Below, piece after piece: positions 6,462 to 13,485 of a DNA stretch of 13,584 nucleotides. Made by a program: the position numbers and the translations under genes. The notes beneath the pieces are model-generated. The model ran no database searches. It was not told the DNA's origin and saw only the letters and a list, made by a program, of their open reading frames with translations. The DNA is from Caldisericaceae bacterium (lineage in GTDB: Bacteria; Caldisericota; Caldisericia; Caldisericales; Caldisericaceae), in the NCBI GenBank assembly GCA_026987225.1, contig JALSNB010000116.1, positions 1-13,584 on the forward strand, read 5' to 3'. Within the stretch, counting starts at the first letter, position 1. Each line of letters opens with the position of its first letter.

Positions 6462-6824
6462 TTATGCCGAAATCCCCAGAGCTTCTTTGGCCTTATTCAC
6501 GAGCGCAACAAAAGCATCAACATCATTAACGGCAAGATCCGCAAGCATCTTCCTATCAATTGTTACACCTGCTTTTTTAAGGCCGTTAATAAATCTGCTG
6601 TATGACAAACCGTACTGCCTCGAAAGTGCATTAATTCTTATAATCCAGAGATTTCTGAATTCCCTTTTTCTTTCTCTCCTGTGAACATAAGAATTTTTCA
6701 TTGCATGCATTACCGCCTCGTTTGCCACTTTAAAACGTTTGGAAGCAGCACCACGGTAACCCTTAGCCATTTTGAGTATTTTCTTATGTTTTTTCCTTGT
6801 TACAATTCCAGCTTTTACTCTCAT
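6462..6824 (-). CDS. rplT: 50S ribosomal protein L20
   Basis: Primary rRNA-binding protein needed early in 50S assembly; in many bacteria it also represses its own operon. The protein is 120 residues from the ATG at 6824. It begins 'MRVKAGIVTRKKHKKILK' and continues with 'GYRGAASKRF', 'RRERKREFRNLWIIRINA' and 'YSRFINGLKKAGV', all L20 signatures. A TTG two codons upstream (6830) is closer to the SD (AGGAG, five bases) than the ATG (eleven bases), so the true start could be either; homology favours the ATG. It is the last gene of infC-rpmI-rplT, 17 bases after rpmI, and is followed by a terminator. Confidence 0.95.
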   Translation of the reverse strand: MRVKAGIVTRKKHKKILKMAKGYRGAASKRFKVANEAVMHAMKNSYVHRRERKREFRNLWIIRINALSRQYGLSYSRFINGLKKAGVTIDRKMLADLAVNDVDAFVALVNKAKEALGISA

Positions 6825-6841
6825 AACCAATCACGCTCCTT

Positions 6842-7045
6842 TCACTTCAAATAGGGAAGCAAAGCTTTAATGTTCTTTAAATCTTCCTTCTGAACGATTC
6901 TTTTTTTAAGTTGTCTTTTCTTTCTTTTCATTCCTTTTTTTTCAAGATGGTGGCTATGGCCTGCACCATAAGCAACAATTTTACCGCTTCCGGTTACTTT
7001 AAATCTCTTTGCTGCTGATTTCATTGTCTTCATTTTTTTTGCCAT
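6842..7045 (-). CDS. rpmI: 50S ribosomal protein L35
   Basis: A small, very basic protein of the large ribosomal subunit, 67 residues. The N-terminus 'MAKKMKTMKSAAKRFKVTGSGKI' region (residues 1-23) and the central 'HSHHLEKKGMKRKKR' are diagnostic. The ATG at 7045 has SD AAGGAGA in the end of infC. Its first 47 bases overlap the 3' end of infC in another frame, an unusually long overlap for this operon. The SD and initiation region are therefore always traversed by ribosomes finishing infC. Confidence 0.95.
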   Translation of the reverse strand: MAKKMKTMKSAAKRFKVTGSGKIVAYGAGHSHHLEKKGMKRKKRQLKKRIVQKEDLKNIKALLPYLK

Positions 7046-7592
7046 CTTTATCTCTCCTTTCCTTTAATCTTTTCAGAGTTTCCTTTGTCGGTTCAAAGTA
7101 GAAAATCAAATTTCTACCTGAAAGTTTAGGTTCAGAAACAAGAGACCCTACATCCGAAAGAGCATCTATAATGCGGTGTGCCAATTCAAATCCCTTTTCA
7201 GTATGAGCCATTTCTCTTCCCCTAAACCATATTTCCACTTTAACACGATTTCCTGACTCAAGAAACTTTTTGACCTTCTTGTTTTTCGTATCAAAATCGT
7301 TCTTATCTATCTTAAGCCGATAACGCATCTGCTTCATTTCTACCTTCATCTGTTTCTTCTTAGCTTCTTTCTCACGTTTGGACTTTTCATAAAGAAATTT
7401 CCCAAGATCAACGAGTTTGCAAACAGGCGGATTCGCATTAGGAGCAATCGCAATAAGATCATAACCTCGATCTCGTGCTAAATTTAACGCATCACGAGAA
7501 CTCATTACACCCATCTGATTACCACTCTCGTCAATTACCCTTACTTCTTTCCATCTGATTCTTTCGTTTGCAATAACGTCTTTTTCTCTAAT
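6999..7592 (-). CDS. infC: Translation initiation factor IF-3, AUU start
   Basis: IF-3 binds the 30S subunit, keeps subunits apart and proofreads the initiation codon. The first ATG in frame (7514) would remove the conserved N-terminal segment. Upstream codons encode 'NERIRWKEVRVIDESGNQ', the known start of IF-3, and the only plausible initiator is ATT at 7592-7590, seven bases after GGAGG. This gives 197 residues. AUU initiation is the classic autoregulatory feature of infC in enterobacteria, because IF-3 itself rejects non-AUG starts. Landmarks include 'GVMSSRDAL', 'LIAIAPNANPPVCK', 'LVDLGKFLYEKSKREKEAKK' and 'KVEIWFRGREM'. The lysine/glutamate-rich C-terminal tail is longer than usual and extends 47 bases into rpmI. 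Confidence 0.93.
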   Translation of the reverse strand: MREKDVIANERIRWKEVRVIDESGNQMGVMSSRDALNLARDRGYDLIAIAPNANPPVCKLVDLGKFLYEKSKREKEAKKKQMKVEMKQMRYRLKIDKNDFDTKNKKVKKFLESGNRVKVEIWFRGREMAHTEKGFELAHRIIDALSDVGSLVSEPKLSGRNLIFYFEPTKETLKRLKERRDKDGKKNEDNEISSKEI

Positions 7593-7723
7593 ATTTTCAC
7601 CTCCAAAATAAATATAGGTGGCACGAGGCCACCTTATAAAAATTAATAGTTATCCAATAAAACCTTTTCGCAGGCCTCGACGCCGCTTAAGGTAGGGCAT
7701 TCACCCTTTTCCTCAATCTTTGC
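7593..7723 (-). promoter_or_regulatory. Structured infC-rpmI-rplT leader, candidate L20-type attenuator
   Basis: About 130 bases lie between the predicted transcription start (near 7723) and infC. Reading the minus strand, an early segment CGAGGCC (7679-7673) is exactly complementary to GGCCTCG (7630-7624), which forms part of the left arm and loop of the later hairpin AGGTGGC/GCCACCT. The two pairings exclude each other, the usual layout of an antiterminator and a terminator. Leaders of this operon in Firmicutes are bound by L20 (the L20 leader) and cause premature termination. Whether this leader belongs to that class needs a covariance search; I cannot identify the L20 site itself. Confidence 0.55.
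7604..7634 (-). terminator. Hairpin with T-rich tail in the infC leader (possible attenuator terminator)
   Basis: On the minus strand, seven perfect base pairs AGGTGGC/GCCACCT (7634-7628 with 7622-7616) enclose a five-base loop, followed by ATATTTATTTT. The tail is T-rich but interrupted by A residues, so intrinsic termination may be partial. The infC SD begins straight after it. Confidence 0.45.
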
Positions 7724-7729
7724 ATAGAT

Positions 7730-7757
7730 ATTATAGTAAATTAACAAGTTTAATCAA
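7730..7757 (-). promoter_or_regulatory. Promoter of the infC-rpmI-rplT operon
   Basis: On the minus strand, TTGATT (7757-7752) and TATAAT (7735-7730) are separated by 16 bases. The -35 box overlaps the last codons and stop of thrS. No terminator lies between thrS and this promoter, so read-through from thrS can add to infC transcription. Confidence 0.6.
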
Positions 7758-9669
7758 TAGTTTTATCTTCAATTTCTTTCAAAATAGTGCGTAGGAATTC
7801 ATCCGCTTTAATAGCGCCGATGTTGCCCTTCTTTCTCTTTCTTACAGAGACGGTATTGTTCTCGACTTCTCTGTCTCCTATTACCAGAATATAGGGAACT
7901 TTTTCCTTTTCGGCATCTCGGATTTTGGAATTCATTTTCTCTCCCCTGTCATCCAATTCTACACGCACATGATTTTCAAATAAAAGGGAGTAAACTTTCT
8001 CCGCATAGTCAAGATGAGAATCCCCTATCGGAACTATTTTTACCTGAACAGGTGCAAGCCAAGTAGGAAAAGCCCCTGCATACTGCTCAATCAATGTTCC
8101 GAAGAAACGTTCCATTGAACCGAGAACAACCCTGTGAAGCATAATAGGCCTGTGAGATTTGCCGTCTTTTCCTATGTAAGAAACATCAAACCTTTCAGGC
8201 AAATTAAAGTCAACCTGCACGGTAGGCCCTTGCCACTCTCTGCCCAACGCATCAACAAGTTTTACATCTATCTTCGGACCGTAAAACACACCTTCACCCG
8301 GATCAATTTTATACGGCAGCCCTAATTTTTCCACTGCAATTTTTAACGCATTTGTTGCAAGCTCCCAGTTTTCCAAACTTCCGACATACTTTTCCGGCCT
8401 TGTGGACAGATAAATGTTATAATTCGAAAATCCGAATGTTTCTATCATGAATTTTGTAAAATCAAGCACTCCTATTATTTCATTTTCCAATTGATCTGGA
8501 GTTACAAAAAGATGTGCATCGTCTTGCGTAAAGCCTCTAACACGAAGCAGTCCGTGTAAAACACCAGATTTTTCGTATCTGTACACGGTTCCAAGTTCGG
8601 CATATCTGATAGGTAAGTCTCTATAACTACGGGTTTTCGATTTATAAACCATTATATGGAAAGGACAATTCATCGGCTTTATCATGTATTGGCCTTTATC
8701 AACTTCCATAGGGGAAAACATGTTTTCTCTGTAAAAATCCCAGTGTCCTGAAATTTTCCACAAATCAACACGTGCGATATGCGGAGTATATAAAAACTGA
8801 TATCCTCTTTTTATATGCTCTTCTTTCCAAAAATCCTCTATCACTTTCCTTATTATTGCACCTTTGGGATGCCACAGTATAAGGCCAGGGCCTACATTTT
8901 CATTTATGCTGAAAAGATCAAGTTCCTTGCCAAGCTTTCTATGATCTCTTTTTTTTGCTTCTTCCAGAAAATTGAGATATTTTTTAAGTCCGTCCTTTGT
9001 AGGAAATGCAGTACCGTATATACGCTGAAGCATTTTATTTTTTTCATCACCTCGCCAATACGCACCGGCCACAGATAGGAGTTTGAAATTTTTTAAATAT
9101 TTAGTGGAAGGAATATGAGGTCCTCTGCACAGATCGGTGAAGTCACCTTGCGTATATATGCTTACAGTATCATCAGGGATTTCTTCAAGGATTTCCAATT
9201 TATAGATTTGCCCTTTGTCCTTGAAATATTTTACTGCATCCTCTTTCGATATTACTTCCCTTTTAAAGGGGTAATCGGACTTAACTATTTCCTTCATTTC
9301 CTCTTCGATTTTCTTTAAATCTTCGGGAGTAAACGTATGATCCAGATCGAAATCATAGTAGAATCCGTTTTCTATTGCAGGTCCGATAGCAAATTTAACA
9401 TTGGGAAAAAGATGCATTACAGCCTGCGCCATGATATGAGAAGCACTATGTCTCAATATTTCTTCCCCTTCGGGAGAATTAATATCTATAGGTTCCAATG
9501 TACATTCTTCTTCGATTTTATCTGAAAGATCCAAAAGTTTGTCTCCGCATTTTGCTGCAATAATGTTTCGATTCTGTATGCCAAAGTTTTCAAAGACTTC
9601 TTTTACGGAAACACCTTTTTTAAAAAGCTTGCTATTATTATTAACTGTGATTTTAATATCTTCCGGCAT
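7750..9669 (-). CDS. thrS: Threonyl-tRNA synthetase
   Basis: Charges tRNA-Thr with threonine in the cytosol. It is a full-length 639-residue enzyme. The TGS domain covers residues 1-64. The editing domain has the 'HSASH' motif (H74, H78) and C181/H185 in 'LCRGPH'. The class II catalytic core has zinc ligands C335 ('MNCPFH'), H386 ('QDDAHLF') and H512 ('MLHRVVLGS'), within one residue of the E. coli positions, and the C-terminal anticodon-binding domain ends at 639. The ATG has SD GGGAGGAG. It starts 24 bases after tRNA-Val with no room for a promoter, terminator or T-box, so it is probably co-transcribed with the tRNA. Confidence 0.97.
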   Translation of the reverse strand: MPEDIKITVNNNSKLFKKGVSVKEVFENFGIQNRNIIAAKCGDKLLDLSDKIEEECTLEPIDINSPEGEEILRHSASHIMAQAVMHLFPNVKFAIGPAIENGFYYDFDLDHTFTPEDLKKIEEEMKEIVKSDYPFKREVISKEDAVKYFKDKGQIYKLEILEEIPDDTVSIYTQGDFTDLCRGPHIPSTKYLKNFKLLSVAGAYWRGDEKNKMLQRIYGTAFPTKDGLKKYLNFLEEAKKRDHRKLGKELDLFSINENVGPGLILWHPKGAIIRKVIEDFWKEEHIKRGYQFLYTPHIARVDLWKISGHWDFYRENMFSPMEVDKGQYMIKPMNCPFHIMVYKSKTRSYRDLPIRYAELGTVYRYEKSGVLHGLLRVRGFTQDDAHLFVTPDQLENEIIGVLDFTKFMIETFGFSNYNIYLSTRPEKYVGSLENWELATNALKIAVEKLGLPYKIDPGEGVFYGPKIDVKLVDALGREWQGPTVQVDFNLPERFDVSYIGKDGKSHRPIMLHRVVLGSMERFFGTLIEQYAGAFPTWLAPVQVKIVPIGDSHLDYAEKVYSLLFENHVRVELDDRGEKMNSKIRDAEKEKVPYILVIGDREVENNTVSVRKRKKGNIGAIKADEFLRTILKEIEDKTID

Positions 9670-9693
9670 TTCTCCTCCCTATAAATAAAATTA

Positions 9694-9768
9694 TGGTGGG
9701 CGATAGTGGAATCGAACCACTGACCTCTTCGGTGTCAACGAAGCGTTCTACCTCTGAACTAACCGCCC
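9694..9768 (-). tRNA. tRNA-Val (anticodon GAC), CCA encoded
   Basis: The 75-base cloverleaf is complete: acceptor GGGCGGT/ATCGCCC (one G-T wobble), D stem GTTC/GAAC, anticodon stem CTTCG/CGAAG with loop TTGACAC (anticodon at 9736-9734), T stem AGTGG/CCACT with loop TTCGATT, discriminator A, and genomic CCA at 9696-9694. It reads GUC and GUU codons. A strong promoter puts the transcript start about five bases upstream of the mature 5' end. Confidence 0.96.
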
Positions 9769-9779
9769 ACGCTCTAATA

Positions 9780-9807
9780 TTTATACAGAATATTTCATTC
9801 TTGTCAA
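9780..9807 (-). promoter_or_regulatory. Strong promoter of the tRNA-Val-thrS unit
   Basis: On the minus strand a perfect -35 TTGACA (9807-9802) and TATAAA (9785-9780) are separated by 16 bases. The predicted start near 9773 is just ahead of tRNA-Val. It is the only promoter visible for thrS. Confidence 0.7.
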
Positions 9808-9818
9808 GTATTTAAAGC

Positions 9819-9852
9819 AAAAAAACTCCCCACCTTTATCAGGCAGGGAGTT
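9819..9852 (-). terminator. Intrinsic terminator of the ABC-transporter operon
   Basis: On the minus strand AACTCCCTGCC pairs with GGTGGGGAGTT (11 pairs, two wobbles) around a short AT-rich loop and runs into seven T residues (9825-9819). It lies about 25 bases after the binding-protein stop and insulates the tRNA-thrS promoter. Confidence 0.9.
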
Positions 9853-9877
9853 GAAAAATTATCAAATAAAAAACTAA

Positions 9878-11557
9878 TTAATGCTCTCCGATATTTGCAC
9901 GAAGTTTTGCAGCAAGTTCTTTAAGTCCGTCCTCAGGACTAATCTTACCAAGATAGATCTTTTGAAGTTCTGCTGCAATATCTCTTCTTGACGGATTCCA
10001 TGCTGAGATCGGCGGTTCAACAATACAATTGGAAAGTTGATCGTAACCCGCTCTAAGATCCGGATGTTCGCTCAAGAAATTCTGCAAAATGGGAAGTTTA
10101 AGTGCGGATTTCCTTACAGGAAGATAGCCCGAACCGACCGACCAACGAGCTGTCTGCCTTGGAGAAGTAAACCACTTAACAAACTTCCATGCGCCCATTT
10201 GCTGTTCTGCCGTTGAATTTGTACCGAAAATAACTACATTGGTACCGTACATTACTGAATGCTGTCCTGCAGGACCTGCAGGGATAGGTGCTTCGGCAAA
10301 TTTAAATTTTCCGCCAACAGCTTTATTAATGTAATAGTAACTTGCAACGCTCGCAAATACGAATGCACACTTCTGGTTACCAAAGTCTGTCTGATAGCTG
10401 TATCTTGTTGTAATGTGCATTTCGCCGTTTTTCACAAGATCGTTGAACTTCTCAAGTGCAATAAGTGCCGCAGGTTTTTCGGCATTCGGAGTTTTATCCA
10501 CTACAACTTTTCTGTAATCATTGGAAAGTACCTGTCCGCCATATTCAAACACTCTTCCATACCAAAGGTCAACTGACGGAGTATAAGAAACGCCCCACTG
10601 GCTACCATCCGATTTGGTAAGAATTTTACAATCTTGTGCAAACTCATCCCATGTCTTCGGAGGGGCAGAAATACCATTTTTCTTCAACATATCAACATTG
10701 TAATACATTACAATGTTACTCTTGTTGAACGGGAGCATCCAAAGTTTTCCGTCCGGTAAGTACCCGTCTTTCCACATATTTGAGAAGAAATCTTCTCTGT
10801 CTTTTTTCAGCAATCCATCCGGGCCGTTTACAAATTTTTCCATCGGAATAAGATAACCGCCGGTAATGTACTGCGCTACCCAGTTTTCGTATGCCTGAGT
10901 AAGAACAGGTGGATTTCCCGCTGCAATTGCAGCAATCGTTTTCTGCTGCAGAGGACGGTAGCTTGAGAAAGACGTTCCTTTAATCTCGATTCTCGGATGA
11001 GTTGCATTGAACTCTTTGATAAGAGCATTAAGGGTTTCGCCCTGTTTGTAGTTCATTGCATTCCAGAAAGAAACCTGAACAGGTTTCCATTCAGGTGAAT
11101 ATTTAATCGTAACGGATCTTTCCGTTCCATTCCAGAAAACTTCCATTCCCAATGTTTCGGCAACAAATCTTACCGGTACAACAGTCCTTGAAGTTTTTAC
11201 AATAATCGTTGGTGCTGCATCGAGATACACATCATAACCATTTGCCTGCGCTTTTACGCTGTCAATCTTCAGAATAGCAATGTTTTTGCCAAGAGTAATC
11301 GTTACCGTTCTGTCCTTAGCATTCCACTGGACATTTGCCCCCATCGCTTCCGTTACAAACCTGATAGGAACCATAGTCCTGTTGTTCATAATCACTGGCG
11401 GCTGATCAAGGCTCTTTTCAGCGCCATTCACATAAGCCACCGGCTTACCAATGTAAATCTTTACAGTAGTAACATTCTCAGCTGCTGTTTTTGAGAAAGG
11501 AACAACAACAGTTGCAGCAAGAAGCACTACAAGCACTAAAGCCAAATACTTTTTCAT
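9878..11557 (-). CDS. Extracellular sugar-binding protein (family 1) with N-terminal copper-amine-oxidase-type stalk domain
   Basis: Secreted binding component of the adjacent carbohydrate-type ABC importer, 559 residues from ATG 11557 (SD GGAGG eight bases upstream; a GTG nine bases earlier lies inside that SD). Residues 1-26 are a signal peptide with an AxA-like site ('KTAAEN') and no lipobox cysteine. Residues about 30-155 hold two tandem repeats of the Cu_amine_oxidN1 'stalk' type: 'NRTMVPIRFVTEAMGANVQW' and 'SRTVVPVRFVAETLGMEVFW', each with a flanking 'TVTI/SVTI' strand. From about 158 onward it is a solute-binding fold of the COG1653 (UgpB/MalE-like) type, with 'LIKEFNATHPRIEIK', 'AAIAAGNPPVLTQ', 'PFNKSNIVMYYNVDMLKK' and 'PPKTWDEF'. 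The stalk domain probably replaces a lipid anchor by attaching the protein to the cell envelope; that is inference. The substrate cannot be read from sequence. Confidence 0.92.
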   Translation of the reverse strand: MKKYLALVLVVLLAATVVVPFSKTAAENVTTVKIYIGKPVAYVNGAEKSLDQPPVIMNNRTMVPIRFVTEAMGANVQWNAKDRTVTITLGKNIAILKIDSVKAQANGYDVYLDAAPTIIVKTSRTVVPVRFVAETLGMEVFWNGTERSVTIKYSPEWKPVQVSFWNAMNYKQGETLNALIKEFNATHPRIEIKGTSFSSYRPLQQKTIAAIAAGNPPVLTQAYENWVAQYITGGYLIPMEKFVNGPDGLLKKDREDFFSNMWKDGYLPDGKLWMLPFNKSNIVMYYNVDMLKKNGISAPPKTWDEFAQDCKILTKSDGSQWGVSYTPSVDLWYGRVFEYGGQVLSNDYRKVVVDKTPNAEKPAALIALEKFNDLVKNGEMHITTRYSYQTDFGNQKCAFVFASVASYYYINKAVGGKFKFAEAPIPAGPAGQHSVMYGTNVVIFGTNSTAEQQMGAWKFVKWFTSPRQTARWSVGSGYLPVRKSALKLPILQNFLSEHPDLRAGYDQLSNCIVEPPISAWNPSRRDIAAELQKIYLGKISPEDGLKELAAKLRANIGEH

Positions 11558-11593
11558 ACTACGCACCTCCTTATCTTATTTAAAATATTTTTA

Positions 11594-12436
11594 CTAACCT
11601 TTTAATGCTCCTCTCGAAAGGCCTTCAATAAACTGCCTCTGGAAGAGGATAAACAGAATCAAAACAGGTATTGTAGCCATTGTAGAGCCAGCCGTAAGCA
11701 ATCCCCACTGATCACCTTCTTCACCTAAATAAGAATTCAAAGCAACTTCCAAAGGCCAAATATGGGGACTACGCGCCACAATTAACGGCCAAAGGAATGA
11801 ATTCCAACTACCAAGAAAAACGAACAACGAAAGTGTAAGAAGCATAGGGCCGGCCATAGGCACGGCAATAGAAACAAAATATCTTCCTATGGAACAGCCG
11901 TCAACCTGCGCCGCTTCCCATAGTTCATTAGGCAAAGTTTTGAAGAACTGCCTCATAAGGAAAATTCCAAAAACACTTGCTCCCCATGGTACTATCATAG
12001 CTTGGTACGTATTGAGCCAATGCAAATTCTTTAAAATTACGTAATTCGGTATAAGAAGCATTTCACCAGGAATCATCATTAACCCGAGCAAAAGCATAAA
12101 GATCTTATCTCTCAAAGGAAATTTAATCTTCGCAAAAGCAAATCCTGCAAGAGTAGAGTTAAAAACGGAGAGAATTGTCGTTGTTGTAGCTATAAATATC
12201 GTATTGAATATGAAACGCCACCATGATACGCCAAACGGAGGATTCGTCCACATATCCACATAGTTTTTAAAGTAAAAATCTGGAATCAGTTTTGGCGGAA
12301 ATCGGAAAAGTGTAGAAGTTTTATCAAGAGAAGACACAATCATCCAATAGAAAGGAAAAGCCATAACAACAACCGCAACCGTAAGTATAAAGTAAGTAAA
12401 GAACACAGACCATTTAAACTTGTTATGCTTTTTCAT
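11594..12436 (-). CDS. ABC sugar transporter permease, MalG/UgpE type
   Basis: Inner-membrane permease of a carbohydrate uptake (CUT1-like) ABC importer, 280 residues with about six hydrophobic helices. The cytoplasmic EAA loop that docks the ATPase is at residues 174-197: 'EAAQVDGCSIGRYF' and 'IAVPMAGP'. The N-terminus 'FPFYWMIVSSL' is typical of the MalG group. The ATG lies within the last codons of the partner permease (14-base overlap) and has a strong SD GGGGAGG, so the two are co-expressed in equal amounts. The binding-protein gene follows after 36 bases. Confidence 0.93.
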   Translation of the reverse strand: MKKHNKFKWSVFFTYFILTVAVVVMAFPFYWMIVSSLDKTSTLFRFPPKLIPDFYFKNYVDMWTNPPFGVSWWRFIFNTIFIATTTTILSVFNSTLAGFAFAKIKFPLRDKIFMLLLGLMMIPGEMLLIPNYVILKNLHWLNTYQAMIVPWGASVFGIFLMRQFFKTLPNELWEAAQVDGCSIGRYFVSIAVPMAGPMLLTLSLFVFLGSWNSFLWPLIVARSPHIWPLEVALNSYLGEEGDQWGLLTAGSTMATIPVLILFILFQRQFIEGLSRGALKG

Positions 12437-13403
12437 TTGCTACCTCCCCGTTTGACTGCGTTTCACCCGCATAAAAAACTTTTCTCCCGGTAAAACGCAT
12501 GTTAAGAAGAGTAAGGGCAAATATGAATATGAAGAGCATTACCGCTACTGCACTTGCATATCCGGCTCTCCAATCTTGGAATGCCTTCACGTACAGATAA
12601 TATCCCATCGTTGTCGTACTGTTATACGGGCCTCCGCTCGTCATGACGAATACCGGTGTAAACATTTTAAACGCACCTATCATAGATATAATCAAAATAA
12701 AGAAAGTTGTAGGCGAAAGAAGAGGCCACACAACATTCCAGAATACACCCGTTGCATTAGCTCCGTCAATTTCGGCAGCTTCTTTAAGTTCTTGAGAAAT
12801 ATTAGAAAGCCCTGCCATAAAAATAATCGTGTCAAATCCTATTTCATGCCAGGACACATAAATAACAATTGCAATCAAGGCAGGCGGAAAACTCAAAAGC
12901 CATTTTACGGTATGCAAATGCAGCATCTTAAAGATCGCATTTATAATACCGTAATCATTCTCTTTAAACATCCACATCCACACAATTGAGGTAGCAACAA
13001 GAGGGGTAACATAGGAAATAAAAATTCCCAACCTGAAAAACCCTCTAAAACGAATAGGCTTCATAAGAAGAATGGCAAGGCCAAGCGAAATGGCGATTTG
13101 TAACGGAACGCTCAAAGCAACGTATTCCACCGTGACAAGCACGGAATGCCAGAATTCAGGTGCATAGGGAGAACGGAACAATAAATTTTCGTAGTTCTGA
13201 AGGCCTATGAATTGTTTAGGGCCAATCATATTCCATCGCAACATGCTTATGTAGAACACAAAAAGAGATGGAAATATTGAGAACGTAAGTAGTATTAATG
13301 TGGCAGGAGAAATAAAGAGGTATCCTGTAATTGCCTCTTTTATTCTCTTTAACTTTTTACGGCGCATAGAAACTTCTTTATTGTACTCTTCTATCTCTGC
13401 CAT
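12423..13403 (-). CDS. ABC sugar transporter permease, MalF/UgpA type
   Basis: The other permease half of the importer, first gene of the operon. Starting at ATG 13403 it has 326 residues; this ATG is six bases after AAAGGAG, whereas the ATG at 13421 lies upstream of that SD. About six membrane helices are visible, beginning 'GYLFISPATLILLTFSIFPS', and the EAA loop is near residues 208-232 ('EAAEIDGANATGVFWNVVWP'). The family feature 'GGPYNSTTTMGYYLY' follows. A charged 25-residue N-terminal tail precedes the first helix. No ATPase gene lies in this cassette, so a shared MsiK/UgpC-type ATPase encoded elsewhere is the likely partner. Confidence 0.93.
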   Translation of the reverse strand: MAEIEEYNKEVSMRRKKLKRIKEAITGYLFISPATLILLTFSIFPSLFVFYISMLRWNMIGPKQFIGLQNYENLLFRSPYAPEFWHSVLVTVEYVALSVPLQIAISLGLAILLMKPIRFRGFFRLGIFISYVTPLVATSIVWMWMFKENDYGIINAIFKMLHLHTVKWLLSFPPALIAIVIYVSWHEIGFDTIIFMAGLSNISQELKEAAEIDGANATGVFWNVVWPLLSPTTFFILIISMIGAFKMFTPVFVMTSGGPYNSTTTMGYYLYVKAFQDWRAGYASAVAVMLFIFIFALTLLNMRFTGRKVFYAGETQSNGEVANEKA

Positions 13404-13432
13404 AACCTTCTCCTTTCTCATTACTGCATATC

Positions 13433-13461
13433 ATTATATCCAAATAGGAAATTCATGTCAA
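13433..13461 (-). promoter_or_regulatory. Consensus sigma70 promoter of the ABC-transporter operon
   Basis: On the minus strand TTGACA (13461-13456) and TATAAT (13438-13433) are both perfect with the ideal 17-base spacer. Transcription should start near 13426, about 23 bases before the first permease ATG. No clear palindromic operator overlaps it, though a sugar-responsive repressor would be expected for so strong a promoter. Confidence 0.8.
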
Positions 13462-13485
13462 ATTATACCAAATATTATTAAAATT

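Noticed and set aside
6459..6700. Plus-strand frame opposite rplT
   Set aside because: It is the complement of a ribosomal protein gene and lies beyond the ribU terminator with no promoter or SD.
9670..9693. T-box riboswitch in front of thrS
   Set aside because: The gap to tRNA-Val is only 24 bases and contains no T-box core or terminator.
11558..11566. GTG 11566 as the binding-protein start
   Set aside because: It is part of the SD (GGAGGTG). ATG 11557 has the correct eight-base spacing.
12576..12989. 137-codon open frame on the plus strand inside the MalF-type permease
   Set aside because: It is antisense to a clear permease; its cysteine/histidine/arginine-rich composition is what the complement of membrane-protein codons gives.
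13404..13421. ATG 13421 as the MalF-type permease start
   Set aside because: It precedes the SD AAAGGAG that serves ATG 13403, and only four to five bases of leader would follow the consensus promoter.
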